NCBI GenBank assembly: GCA_963701065.1
Contig: OY969558.1
Coordinates: forward strand, 1,054,001 to 1,118,000
Length of the DNA stretch: 64,000 nt
DNA from: Aquirickettsiella gammari
GTDB lineage: Bacteria > Pseudomonadota > Gammaproteobacteria > Diplorickettsiales > Diplorickettsiaceae
Direction of reading: 5' to 3'
Under the pieces are notes generated by a model. That model ran no database searches and was not told the origin of the DNA. It saw only the letters and a list, made by a program, of their open reading frames with translations. Shown here in pieces: positions 24,430 to 33,138 of the stretch. The position numbers were made by a program, and so were the translations under genes. How positions within the stretch are numbered: position 1 is the first letter of the stretch; every line of letters begins with the position of its first letter.

Positions 24430-27198
24430 CTAGGTGTTTTTTAAAAGCGCTAGTTGTTGCTGTAGTTTGGTATGAGTTGCTGTAAAATCAGACAAACGTT
24501 GGCGTTCTTGAGCAATAATATCAGCGGGTGCTTTTTTGACAAAGGCCGCATTGGCTAATTTTGATTGTGCCCGCTCAATTTCCTTTTCAATTTTTAGTAT
24601 TTCTTTTTCAAGACGCTGTATTTCTGCTTTTGTATCGATTAAGCCTTCCATCGGGATCAGTAATTCTAAATTACCGACTAAAGCCATCGCGCTGGTAGCA
24701 ATTTTTTCTTCTTCATTTATCCACTTTAGGCTGGTTATTTTAGCAAGATTTATAATCTCGTTTAGAAAAAGTTGACTGTTTTCACGATCTTTTGCGTTTC
24801 CTTTATAAAATAATAGCGGAATTTTTTTCCCTGGCGCTATATTCATCTCACTACGGAGGGTACGTAGGGTATTTACGATTGCTTTTAACCAAGCTAAGTT
24901 TTCTTCTGCACAGGGATCTTTTTTATCGGCATCCGGCTTAGGATAGGCTTGTATCATTAGACTAGCCCCTTTTTTGCCCGCTAATGGCGCGATAGATTGC
25001 CAAATTTCTTCAGTAATAAATGGCATTAAGGGATGCAATAAACGTAAACAAATTTCTAATACAAAGATTAAGACAGTACGAGTTTCTTGTTGTACTAAAG
25101 GCGCGTTTGAATTTATTAAAAGTGGTTTAGCTAATTCTACATACCAATTGCAATATTGATTCCAAATAAATTCATAAATCGTTTGTGCCATCAAATCAAA
25201 TCGATAATCTTGAAAGTGGCTATGCATTTCTGAAATTGTGGTTTGCAATAGAGAATAAAAAGCTCGATTAATAGGGTGGGTTAAAGTGGAAACAGGGGTC
25301 AGATCGATATCTACTTGATTTGCCGTATGCATTAATACAAAACGGGCGGCGTTCCAAAGTTTATTACAGAAATTACGATAACCTATAGTACGGTTTAAAT
25401 CAAAATGGATGTCGCGTGTCGGTGAAGCTAGGGCGCAATAAGTAAATCGTAACGCATCAGTCCCAAGCGCAGGGATCCCTTCTGGAAATTGTTGTTGCGT
25501 AGAACGTTCAATTTTTTTAGCGAGCTGTGGTTGTAACAAACCTTGGGTACGTTTGAGTACTAAATCATTTAGACTAATCCCGAATATAACGTCAAGCGGG
25601 TCTAAGACATTCCCCTTTGTTTTCGACATTTTTTGGCCTTCGTTGTCACGAATTAAACCGGTTACATAAACCTGTTTAAAAGGGACTTCGCCAGTAAAAT
25701 GCAGTGCTAACATCAGCATGCGAGCGACCCAGAAAAAGATAATATCAAATCCTGTGACTAAAACATTGGTCGGATAGAAAATTTCTAATTCTTTAGCCGA
25801 TGTTGGCCAACCTAAAGTGACAAAGGGCCATAATGCCGATGAAAACCAGGTATCTAATACATCCTCATCTTGTTTGAGTTTCACGTGTGCGTCGAGGGAA
25901 TATTGTTGACGAATTTTTTCTTCATTGCGACCTACATAAATTTGCCCTTGTTCATCGTACCAAGCAGGGATTCGATGTCCCCACCAGAGTTGACGGCTAA
26001 TACACCAATCCTCAATATTTTCTAGCCATAGTAAACAAACTTTACGCCAGGTTTCTGGGATAAACTCGAGCTGCCCATTATGAATAGCCTCTATCGCGGG
26101 TTTGGCTAAGGGTTTCATCGACATAAACCATTGATCAGTGAGATAAGGCTCTATAACGGCCCCTGAACGATCACCGCGTGGGGTTTTTAAGGTATAAGCT
26201 TCTACTTTTTCGAGTAATCCTAATTGCTCTAGATCATGTACAATCTTTTCTCGTGCGGCAAAGCGTTCCAGCCCACGATATTTTTTTGGCGTTTGTTCAT
26301 TAAGATGTGCATCGAAGGTGAAAATATTAATGCTATCTAAATGGTGTCGTTGCGCTGTCGCGTAATCATTAAAATCATGTGCAGGGGTTATCTTAACGCA
26401 ACCACTTGCAAATGTTGCTTCGACACACTGATCAGCAATGATAGGGATAACACGGTCGGTTAATGGAAGCTTGAGTTGCTTTCCAATGTAGCGTTGAAAA
26501 CGAAGGTCATCAGGGTGTACGGCTACAGCGACATCGCCTAGTAGGGTTTCTGGGCGAGTAGTTGCAACTAATATAAAATCATTGCTGTTAAGTAGTGGGT
26601 AACGAATGGTCCATAAATATCCGGGTTCTTCTTGATGGATAACTTCTAGATCAGAGACAGCCGTTAATAATTGTGGATCCCAATTAACTAAGCGTTTACC
26701 ACGGTAAATTAAACCTTGACGATATAGATCGATGAATACCTTTTCAACCGCTGCTGAAAAGTCAGCATCACGTGTGAATCGCTCTCGCGACCAGTCAATA
26801 GAGGCGCCCATATAGCGTAATTGTTCCGTTATCATGCCGCCGGACTTATTTTTCCATGCCCAAACAGCCTCTAGAAATTGATCACGTCCTAAGGTATGTC
26901 GTGACTTTCCTTGAGCAAGCAATTGACGTTCGACCACCATTTGTGTGGCGATACCGGCATGATCGGTACCTCCTTGCCACAACACATTTTTTCCACACAT
27001 ACGCTGATAACGAATTAAGGCATCCATTAAACTGACTTGAAAGCCATGACCCATATGCAAACTTCCCGTCACATTCGGCGGCGGAAGTACTATGCAGTAG
27101 GGTTCACCTTGACCACTGGGCTGAAAGTAAGCGTTCATTTCCCACTTTTTTCGCCAATGTGCTTCTATCGTTTTAGAGTCGTAGTTTTTATTTATCAT
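24430..27198 (-). CDS. valS: Valyl-tRNA synthetase
   Basis: 922 residues. The class I HIGH motif is PPPNVTGSLHMGHGF (HMGH) and the KMSKS motif is KMSKTKGN. The CP1 editing domain (TTRPETLLGDVAVAVHPDD) and the C-terminal tRNA-binding coiled coil (about 850-915, IQRLEKEILKIEKEIERA) are intact. It charges tRNA-Val and edits mis-charged Thr. The start overlaps the holC stop by 4 bp, in the conserved holC-valS order. Confidence 0.98.
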   Translation of the reverse strand: MINKNYDSKTIEAHWRKKWEMNAYFQPSGQGEPYCIVLPPPNVTGSLHMGHGFQVSLMDALIRYQRMCGKNVLWQGGTDHAGIATQMVVERQLLAQGKSRHTLGRDQFLEAVWAWKNKSGGMITEQLRYMGASIDWSRERFTRDADFSAAVEKVFIDLYRQGLIYRGKRLVNWDPQLLTAVSDLEVIHQEEPGYLWTIRYPLLNSNDFILVATTRPETLLGDVAVAVHPDDLRFQRYIGKQLKLPLTDRVIPIIADQCVEATFASGCVKITPAHDFNDYATAQRHHLDSINIFTFDAHLNEQTPKKYRGLERFAAREKIVHDLEQLGLLEKVEAYTLKTPRGDRSGAVIEPYLTDQWFMSMKPLAKPAIEAIHNGQLEFIPETWRKVCLLWLENIEDWCISRQLWWGHRIPAWYDEQGQIYVGRNEEKIRQQYSLDAHVKLKQDEDVLDTWFSSALWPFVTLGWPTSAKELEIFYPTNVLVTGFDIIFFWVARMLMLALHFTGEVPFKQVYVTGLIRDNEGQKMSKTKGNVLDPLDVIFGISLNDLVLKRTQGLLQPQLAKKIERSTQQQFPEGIPALGTDALRFTYCALASPTRDIHFDLNRTIGYRNFCNKLWNAARFVLMHTANQVDIDLTPVSTLTHPINRAFYSLLQTTISEMHSHFQDYRFDLMAQTIYEFIWNQYCNWYVELAKPLLINSNAPLVQQETRTVLIFVLEICLRLLHPLMPFITEEIWQSIAPLAGKKGASLMIQAYPKPDADKKDPCAEENLAWLKAIVNTLRTLRSEMNIAPGKKIPLLFYKGNAKDRENSQLFLNEIINLAKITSLKWINEEEKIATSAMALVGNLELLIPMEGLIDTKAEIQRLEKEILKIEKEIERAQSKLANAAFVKKAPADIIAQERQRLSDFTATHTKLQQQLALLKNT

Positions 27199-27635
27199 GA
27201 TTCATTTATATTATGCAGGGTTAATTGGCAATTTTGTGCTTTATAAAATTTATATTTATTACGGGATTGATTTTTTTCTTCTTCTGATACAATTTCAATA
27301 ATGCGTGTAAATTCAGAAAAGTAGGGTGGAACTTCACGACTAAGATTAAATAAAATATCTGCAATAAGTTGTTTAGGTTTATCGACAGCAATCGTAACAG
27401 TAAGCATCGGATCAACTGGGTGTTCACCTGTTACTTGCTGGTGAGGAATAAAACTGGTATCGCGAAAGGTCCATAATAATTCATCAATGCGTTGAGCTTC
27501 CTCGTGAGAGCTAGTGTGAATATAGATTTGTTTCTGTAGTGGATACGCTTTATCGACCAGACGACAGAGAAAACGGTAAGCGCCTTCCTTCGCGAGCGAA
27601 TTGAGTACATAAAAATCAACATTTGGGTTTGGCAT
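27195..27635 (-). CDS. holC: DNA polymerase III chi subunit
   Basis: 146 residues. The start VDFYVLNSLAKEGAYRFLCRLVDKA, in parts, matches HolC, followed by IDELLWTFRDTSFIPHQ and the PVDPMLTVTIA segment. Chi binds psi and SSB and joins the clamp loader to SSB-coated DNA. The assignment is strengthened by its place directly before valS (4-bp overlap). It follows the transglycosylase-like gene by 13 bp. Confidence 0.9.
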   Translation of the reverse strand: MPNPNVDFYVLNSLAKEGAYRFLCRLVDKAYPLQKQIYIHTSSHEEAQRIDELLWTFRDTSFIPHQQVTGEHPVDPMLTVTIAVDKPKQLIADILFNLSREVPPYFSEFTRIIEIVSEEEKNQSRNKYKFYKAQNCQLTLHNINES

Positions 27636-27648
27636 AGGATGTTATACC

Positions 27649-28227
27649 TCAATGTGATGAGGGATAGGCTGAATTAGTGTTTTCAGTCAGAGTTTGCGTA
27701 GGAGAAGTAGGCTTAGTCTCTGTTTTTTCAGTTGCAGCCAACATTCCAGGATCACGTGCTTTTTCAGCAAGTACAGAAAATGGATGTCTCTTTGCATATT
27801 GCATCACTTGATTAGCATAAGCTAAGCCGCTTTGTGGGTCTCTAGTTTTATACAGCGAAAGCACACACGCGTGGATATCCGTGTTAGGGTCGTTTGCAGC
27901 GATAGTTTGACATTGTAAATGTAGTTTTTCTAAAATTTGCGTGGCCACAACCAAATTTTTACAAGGTCTAAATAAGTCGGATGCGTGCGCCGCGATTACT
28001 GGAAGCCATTGGCTAGAAATTTGCATTAAGCCAATATCTACTTTTTTTCCTTCAGCTATTTGACGTTGTGTATACCTAATGGCTAAAGGCATGGATTTAA
28101 AAGTTTTACGGGTTCCTTCCACGGTGACTACCAGTGGATTATTTTGTGTCCCTGTTTGTATCATGGCATAAGGAATAGAGTGGTCAGCGTAAAGACTGCA
28201 AGCTAAAACTAGAGTAACTAGATCCAT
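27649..28227 (-). CDS. VirB1-like lytic transglycosylase fold, catalytic Glu apparently absent
   Basis: 192 residues. The middle matches VirB1/SLT proteins: a K-x-V-D-I-G-L-M-Q-I-S-S core (about 62-73), LFRPCKNLVVATQIL, and SLYKTRDPQSGLAYANQV. The position normally held by catalytic Glu (E-S-x-x-N-P) reads TGTQNNP, with no acidic residue nearby. The N-terminus is short: an in-frame TAG lies 9 nt before the ATG, so no longer start exists. The tail is Thr/Pro/Ser-rich. It may bind murein without cutting it, or be decaying. It lies upstream of holC-valS on the same strand. Confidence 0.7.
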   Translation of the reverse strand: MDLVTLVLACSLYADHSIPYAMIQTGTQNNPLVVTVEGTRKTFKSMPLAIRYTQRQIAEGKKVDIGLMQISSQWLPVIAAHASDLFRPCKNLVVATQILEKLHLQCQTIAANDPNTDIHACVLSLYKTRDPQSGLAYANQVMQYAKRHPFSVLAEKARDPGMLAATEKTETKPTSPTQTLTENTNSAYPSSH

Positions 28228-28407
28228 GATAATGCCCTAATTGCTATAAATGGTTATATTCTTAAAAGGAAATATACCTAGGCTTACTGTTGCTTGGCAA
28301 GCGTTTTAAGACGATAGATAGGCCGAGATAAGCTAAGTTATTGTGTTTAAGTGTAGTAGAAAAGATTACTTTCCCATCAAAGGTTGTTTTTGTAGTCGCT
28401 GTGATGT

Positions 28408-28749
28408 TTAACCTGGAGGCCAATTTAAGGTGCGACCACCTAAAAGATGTAAATGTAGATGAAATACTTCTTGACCACCGTCTTTATTACAATTAAAAAC
28501 AGCTCGATAGCCGGATTTGGCAATATTAGCCTTAGCGGCCAAGTGGCGTGCAATTTGCAACATATTCCCCATTAACAGAGTTTCACTTTCTACTAGGTCA
28601 TTAAGTGTGGCAATATGTTTTTTAGGCACGATTAATTGATGAATGGGCGCGCGAGGATGCTTGTCATTAAAAGCAATGATTTTTTCATCTTGGTAAACAA
28701 TTTGGGCAGGTATTTCATCGCTAATAATTTTACAAAAGATACAGTCCAT
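28408..28749 (-). CDS. hinT: HIT-family nucleotide hydrolase HinT
   Basis: 113 residues. The H-x-H-x-H triad is at VFHLHLHLLGG near the C-terminus, preceded by CIFCKIISDEIPA and ILVP-type RAPIHQLIVPKKHI. HinT hydrolyses AMP-lysine and other purine phosphoramidates. Length is typical (about 113-119). It is a single-gene unit, divergent from ppa. Confidence 0.95.
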   Translation of the reverse strand: MDCIFCKIISDEIPAQIVYQDEKIIAFNDKHPRAPIHQLIVPKKHIATLNDLVESETLLMGNMLQIARHLAAKANIAKSGYRAVFNCNKDGGQEVFHLHLHLLGGRTLNWPPG

Positions 28750-28836
28750 AATATGCCTTATATAACCGAGCTAGCCTAAGTCGAATAGTTTGTTTATGAT
28801 TATGCGTTAAAAGTAAATTTTTAGGAAATAAAAATT

Positions 28837-29370
28837 ATGAATGCGTTTGTGAAACTAGGTCCGGGCAAAAAGGTTCCAAATGAAATAAATGTAGTGATAG
28901 AAATTCCTAGTCATAGTGACCCGATTAAGTATGAAGTTGATAAAGAGACAGGGGCACTACGCGTTGACCGTTTCTTAGGGACGGCGATGTATTATCCTTG
29001 TAATTACGGTTATGTTCCGGCTACTTTGTCCGAAGATGGAGATCCTGTCGATGTATTGGTAGTGGCGCCTTTTCCATTGTTAATAGGATGCGTCATTTGT
29101 TGTCGACCTATTGGCATGTTACAAATGGAGGATGAATCAGGTATTGATGCGAAAATTTTAGCTGTCCCTATTGATAAATTATCATCATTGTACCATCAAG
29201 TTAAAACCTGGAAAGATTTGCCAGAGCAACTTACCCAGAGTATCCAACATTTTTTTGAACATTATAAAGACCTGGAAGCAGGGAAATGGGTGAAAGTTAC
29301 TGGTTGGGTGGGTCCTGAACAAGCAAGGATGGAAATTCAGACTAGTATGGATCGTTATAAAAAAATATAA
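28837..29370 (+). CDS. ppa: Inorganic pyrophosphatase (family I)
   Basis: 177 residues, typical of bacterial family I enzymes. The signature EDGDPVDVLVV (three metal-binding Asp) and the N-terminal KVPNEINVVIEIP are present; DRFLGTAMYYPCNYGYVP holds the substrate loop. It hydrolyses pyrophosphate to drive biosynthesis. Good RBS (TTAGGAAA) before the ATG. Confidence 0.97.
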   Translation: MNAFVKLGPGKKVPNEINVVIEIPSHSDPIKYEVDKETGALRVDRFLGTAMYYPCNYGYVPATLSEDGDPVDVLVVAPFPLLIGCVICCRPIGMLQMEDESGIDAKILAVPIDKLSSLYHQVKTWKDLPEQLTQSIQHFFEHYKDLEAGKWVKVTGWVGPEQARMEIQTSMDRYKKI

Positions 29371-29453
29371 ACCTTCATTAATGTAAGAGTAAAAATGCTT
29401 GGAAATAAGACAAAATAAGACAAAATTATGAGTTTGTCTGGCTAAGATGGTCA

Positions 29454-29480
29454 ATTTTTGCTTTAGCATTTAGCAAAAAT
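29454..29480. repeat. Inverted repeat downstream of ppa
   Basis: Arms ATTTTTGCT (29454-29462) and AGCAAAAAT (29472-29480), 9 bp perfect, 9-nt loop. It lies between ppa and dprA and could act as a weak terminator or as part of the dprA leader. No U-run follows on either strand beyond the stem. Confidence 0.4.
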
Positions 29481-29520
29481 ACAAGATTTTCTCTTGAAGA
29501 ACCTCATCCAGAGGTGAGAC

Positions 29521-29550
29521 ACTTGAATTGGTAAGTTCGCAAATTCAAGT
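29521..29550. repeat. Inverted repeat touching the dprA start
   Basis: Arms ACTTGAATT (29521-29529) and AATTCAAGT (29542-29550), 9 bp perfect, 12-nt loop, ending 3 nt before the dprA ATG (29554). No ordinary Shine-Dalgarno is seen there, so this hairpin may influence initiation, or it may be an operator. Confidence 0.4.
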
Positions 29551-29553
29551 CAA

Positions 29554-30780
29554 ATGGATACAACATTGGATGAGTTACGATATTGGTTAGCACTGTATAC
29601 GATTCCTCGCTGTGGTTTAACGACGGTTTTGACTTTATTAAAAACCTTCTCAACGCCTAAGGAAATTTTACTAGCATCCCGTGAAGCCTTACTTAATGCC
29701 GGTGCTAGCGCATCCTTAATTAATTATTTACATCATCCAGATTGGAAAAGCGTAGAGCTGTGTTTACGTTGGCTAGAAAAACCACAACGATATATTTTAC
29801 CTTGGGGTGATACACGTTACCCCATGTTGTTACGTGAAATTCCTTATCCTCCACTTATTTTATTTGTGACAGGAGAGCTGTCGGTATTACAGCAACGGCA
29901 ACTGGCTATTGTCGGAGCTCGCTATCCTAGCCCTACCGGTTTAGAGATTGCTTACCAATTTGCTAACGAACTAAGTGAACGAGGATTTGCGATTACGAGC
30001 GGTTTGGCACGAGGAATTGATGGCGCTGCACACCAAGGTGCTTTAGCGGCTAATGGTACAACTATTGCGGTGTTGGGTAGTGGATTGGATAATATTTATC
30101 CTAATTGCCACCAATCTTTAGCACAAACTATACTGAAAAAAGGCGGTGTTTTGCTGTCAGAATTTCTTCCATGCTCATTACCCAAGGCGGCGCATTTTCC
30201 CAGGCGTAATCGGATTATTAGCGGCTTAAGTTTGGGTGTTATCGTTATAGAAGCAAGCCTAAAGAGCGGTTCATTAATTACGGCAGCTTATGCGCTAGAA
30301 CAAGGGCGCGAGGTTTTTGCGCTACCAGGTTCTATTCGCAATAGCTTAAGCCAAGGTTGCCATGCTTTATTAAAAGAAGGAGCTACACTGATTGAGAACT
30401 GTGAGGATGTGGTACAGGGGCTCTCTTTTTTGTCGAATCCGATAAGCAAGCGGATGGTGGGAAATAAGGCGCTTTTTGATAAATCCACTAAGAAGCTTGT
30501 TTCCACAGTGGAGCAAGGACATGAGTTTATAGGGCATAATAAGGGTCAAGACCGGGTGTTGAATAAAACAGATGAACTTAACCCTGCTCAACGATTGGAT
30601 ATAGCTACACTTGATTCTCAGGATATAAAGCTTGTAGAGTGCCTTGGATTTGAAACGACAAGTGTAGATACCTTGATAGCAAGAACCGGCTTACGTGTTG
30701 ATAAATTACTGGCTCGTTTATTGACACTTGAATTACAAGGTTATATTAGCGTGGTCCCTGGGGGCTACGTGAGGAAATAA
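29554..30780 (+). CDS. dprA: DNA-processing protein DprA
   Basis: 408 residues. N-terminal SAM-like domain; Rossmann core with LAIVGARYPSPTGL, ITSGLARGIDGAAHQGAL and AVLGSGLDNIYP; FPRRNRIISGLSLGVIVIEA follows. A C-terminal winged helix (about 345-408) is kept. DprA protects incoming single strands and loads RecA during transformation. It precedes topA by 3 bp, a conserved pair. With comEC and pilMNOPQ it forms a DNA-uptake set in this window. Confidence 0.95.
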   Translation: MDTTLDELRYWLALYTIPRCGLTTVLTLLKTFSTPKEILLASREALLNAGASASLINYLHHPDWKSVELCLRWLEKPQRYILPWGDTRYPMLLREIPYPPLILFVTGELSVLQQRQLAIVGARYPSPTGLEIAYQFANELSERGFAITSGLARGIDGAAHQGALAANGTTIAVLGSGLDNIYPNCHQSLAQTILKKGGVLLSEFLPCSLPKAAHFPRRNRIISGLSLGVIVIEASLKSGSLITAAYALEQGREVFALPGSIRNSLSQGCHALLKEGATLIENCEDVVQGLSFLSNPISKRMVGNKALFDKSTKKLVSTVEQGHEFIGHNKGQDRVLNKTDELNPAQRLDIATLDSQDIKLVECLGFETTSVDTLIARTGLRVDKLLARLLTLELQGYISVVPGGYVRK

Positions 30781-30783
30781 AAG

Positions 30784-33108
30784 ATGGCAAAAAACCTATT
30801 GATTGTAGAATCGCCTGCTAAGGCAAAAACAATCAAGAAATATTTGGGCAAAGACTTTGAAGTGTTGGCCTCCTATGGCCATGTTCGCGATTTGATTCCT
30901 AAGGAGGGAGCGGTGAACCCTGAGCAGGGTTTTGCTATGCAATATGCCCTGATTGAAAAAAACATCAAACATGTGGATATGATCGTGAAGGCTTTTAAGC
31001 AAGCCGATGCATTATATCTAGCGACCGATCCTGATCGTGAGGGAGAAGCCATCGCTTGGCATGTTTATGAAATTCTAAAGCATAAGAAATTATTAAAAGG
31101 TAAACCTACCTATCGCGTCGTGTTTCACGAGATTACTAAATCAGCCGTTAATGCCGCTGTGGCTAATCCACGTAATATTGCCATGGATTTGGTGAATGCG
31201 CAGCAAGCACGGCGCGCCTTAGATTATTTAGTAGGTTTTACCTTATCCCCCTTACTATGGAAAAAAGTGCGGCGGGGTTTATCGGCAGGGCGTGTGCAAA
31301 GTCCTGCTTTACGATTAATTGTTGAGCGCGAAGAAGAAATAGAAGCTTTTAAATCTCAAGAATATTGGACAATTACAGCTAATACCAAAGCGGATGAAAA
31401 ACTTTTCTCAGCTCGTTTAATCCAATACCAACACGAAAAGCTTAGTCAATTTAGTATCAGCACAGAAGAGCAAGCAAGCGCAATCAAGCAAGATTTACAA
31501 CAGTTGGCGCAAGCTTATTTACAGGTTACTAAGGTTGAGAAGAAACAACGTAAGCGCAATCCCGCTGCACCATTTACCACCTCTACATTGCAACAAGAAG
31601 CGGGCCGTAAATTAGGATTTACGGCGCAGCGAACTATGCGTTTAGCACAACAGCTTTATGAAGGTATTGATGTGGGGGAAGGTTTAGTTGGCTTGATTAC
31701 CTACATGCGAACCGATTCGGTTCATTTGGCCAATGAGGCCTTGGACGCCATTCGTGAATTGATTGTTCAGCGCTATGGTAAAAAAGATTTACCGGAAACT
31801 CCACGCCATTTTCGTACTAAAAGCCGTAATGCACAAGAAGCCCACGAAGCAATACGACCAACCCATGTTGAGTTTTTGCCGGAGCAACTTAAAAGTCATT
31901 TAACGCCTGATCAACTTAAGTTATATGAGCTTATTTGGAAACGCGCCGTGGCTTCCCAGATGATTCATGCGACTATCGATACGGTTGCCGTTGATTTAAG
32001 CGCGAAAGCCGCCACAGATCATTGTTTTCGAGCCAATGGATCGACTATCGTACATGCGGGTTTCATGGCAGTTTACTTAGAAAGTTACGATGAGAGTAAA
32101 GCTAAATCAGAGCAAGATGGCGCAAAATCAGAAGAAGAAAATAGCCTATTGCCACCCCTAAAGGTAGGTGATGAAGTTAAGCTTATCGATATCAGTGCGG
32201 ATCAACATTTTACCGAGCCACCACCGCGTTACAGTGAAGCAAGTTTAGTCAAAGGCTTAGAAGAAAGAGATATTGGCCGACCTTCAACGTATGTGCCTAT
32301 TATTTCAACTTTACAACAGCGGGAATATGTTACGCTCGATCAAAAGAGATTTAGACCAACTGATGTAGGTAGAGTGGTTAATAAATTTTTAACGCGCTAT
32401 TTTATGCAATATGTTGATTATGATTTTACGGCGCGATTAGAAGATTCTCTCGATCAGATTTCGCGAGGCGAGAAGGAATGGATTCCGTTATTACAAGATT
32501 TCTGGACTCCCTTTAAAACACTAGTAGAGACAACCGAAGATACCGTTCAACGCAAGGATGTAACCCAGGAAGCTTTAGATGAAAGTTGTCCTAAGTGTGG
32601 TAAGTCGCTGTCGATTCGCTTAGGTAAGCGAGGTCGATTTATTGGTTGTTCTGCTTATCCTGAGTGTGATTACACGCGAAATATGGAAGGCGAAGTGACC
32701 ACAGTGAGTGAGCCTGAGGTCGTACAAGGGCGTTTATGTCCAGATTGTGGGCATGCATTGCATATTAAAATAGGCCGCTATGGCAAATTTATTGGTTGTA
32801 GCCACTATCCCAAATGTAAACATATAGAGCCTTTGGAAAAACCAGCAGATACCAAAATTGAGTGTCCTGAATGTCGAAAGGGAACACTGCTTAAGCGTAA
32901 ATCACGCTATGGTAAGATTTTTTATTCTTGTTCTACTTATCCTAGCTGTACCTATGCGGTGTGGAACGAACCTATTGAGCAAGCATGTCCGCGTTGTGCT
33001 TGGCCAGTGATGACGATCAAAACAACCAAACGTCGAGGGACTGAAAAGGTTTGCCCGCGTAAAGAATGTGCTTATGCAGAGCCAATGCCAACCGTACTCG
33101 AGGGATGA
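30784..33108 (+). CDS. topA: DNA topoisomerase I
   Basis: 774 residues. The Toprim domain starts NLLIVESPAKAKTI, with the metal site in ATDPDREGEA. The catalytic Tyr is in ITYMRTDS (about residue 307). The C-terminus has four Cys4 zinc-ribbon repeats: CPKCGKSL, CPDCGHAL, CPECRKGT and CPRCAWPV; the last is degenerate in spacing. It relaxes negative supercoils. Shorter than the E. coli enzyme (865) because the C-terminal zinc-ribbon-like region is reduced. It is co-transcribed with dprA. Confidence 0.97.
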   Translation: MAKNLLIVESPAKAKTIKKYLGKDFEVLASYGHVRDLIPKEGAVNPEQGFAMQYALIEKNIKHVDMIVKAFKQADALYLATDPDREGEAIAWHVYEILKHKKLLKGKPTYRVVFHEITKSAVNAAVANPRNIAMDLVNAQQARRALDYLVGFTLSPLLWKKVRRGLSAGRVQSPALRLIVEREEEIEAFKSQEYWTITANTKADEKLFSARLIQYQHEKLSQFSISTEEQASAIKQDLQQLAQAYLQVTKVEKKQRKRNPAAPFTTSTLQQEAGRKLGFTAQRTMRLAQQLYEGIDVGEGLVGLITYMRTDSVHLANEALDAIRELIVQRYGKKDLPETPRHFRTKSRNAQEAHEAIRPTHVEFLPEQLKSHLTPDQLKLYELIWKRAVASQMIHATIDTVAVDLSAKAATDHCFRANGSTIVHAGFMAVYLESYDESKAKSEQDGAKSEEENSLLPPLKVGDEVKLIDISADQHFTEPPPRYSEASLVKGLEERDIGRPSTYVPIISTLQQREYVTLDQKRFRPTDVGRVVNKFLTRYFMQYVDYDFTARLEDSLDQISRGEKEWIPLLQDFWTPFKTLVETTEDTVQRKDVTQEALDESCPKCGKSLSIRLGKRGRFIGCSAYPECDYTRNMEGEVTTVSEPEVVQGRLCPDCGHALHIKIGRYGKFIGCSHYPKCKHIEPLEKPADTKIECPECRKGTLLKRKSRYGKIFYSCSTYPSCTYAVWNEPIEQACPRCAWPVMTIKTTKRRGTEKVCPRKECAYAEPMPTVLEG

Positions 33109-33138
33109 TTTAGCTTAAATGAACCATTAATTATAACG

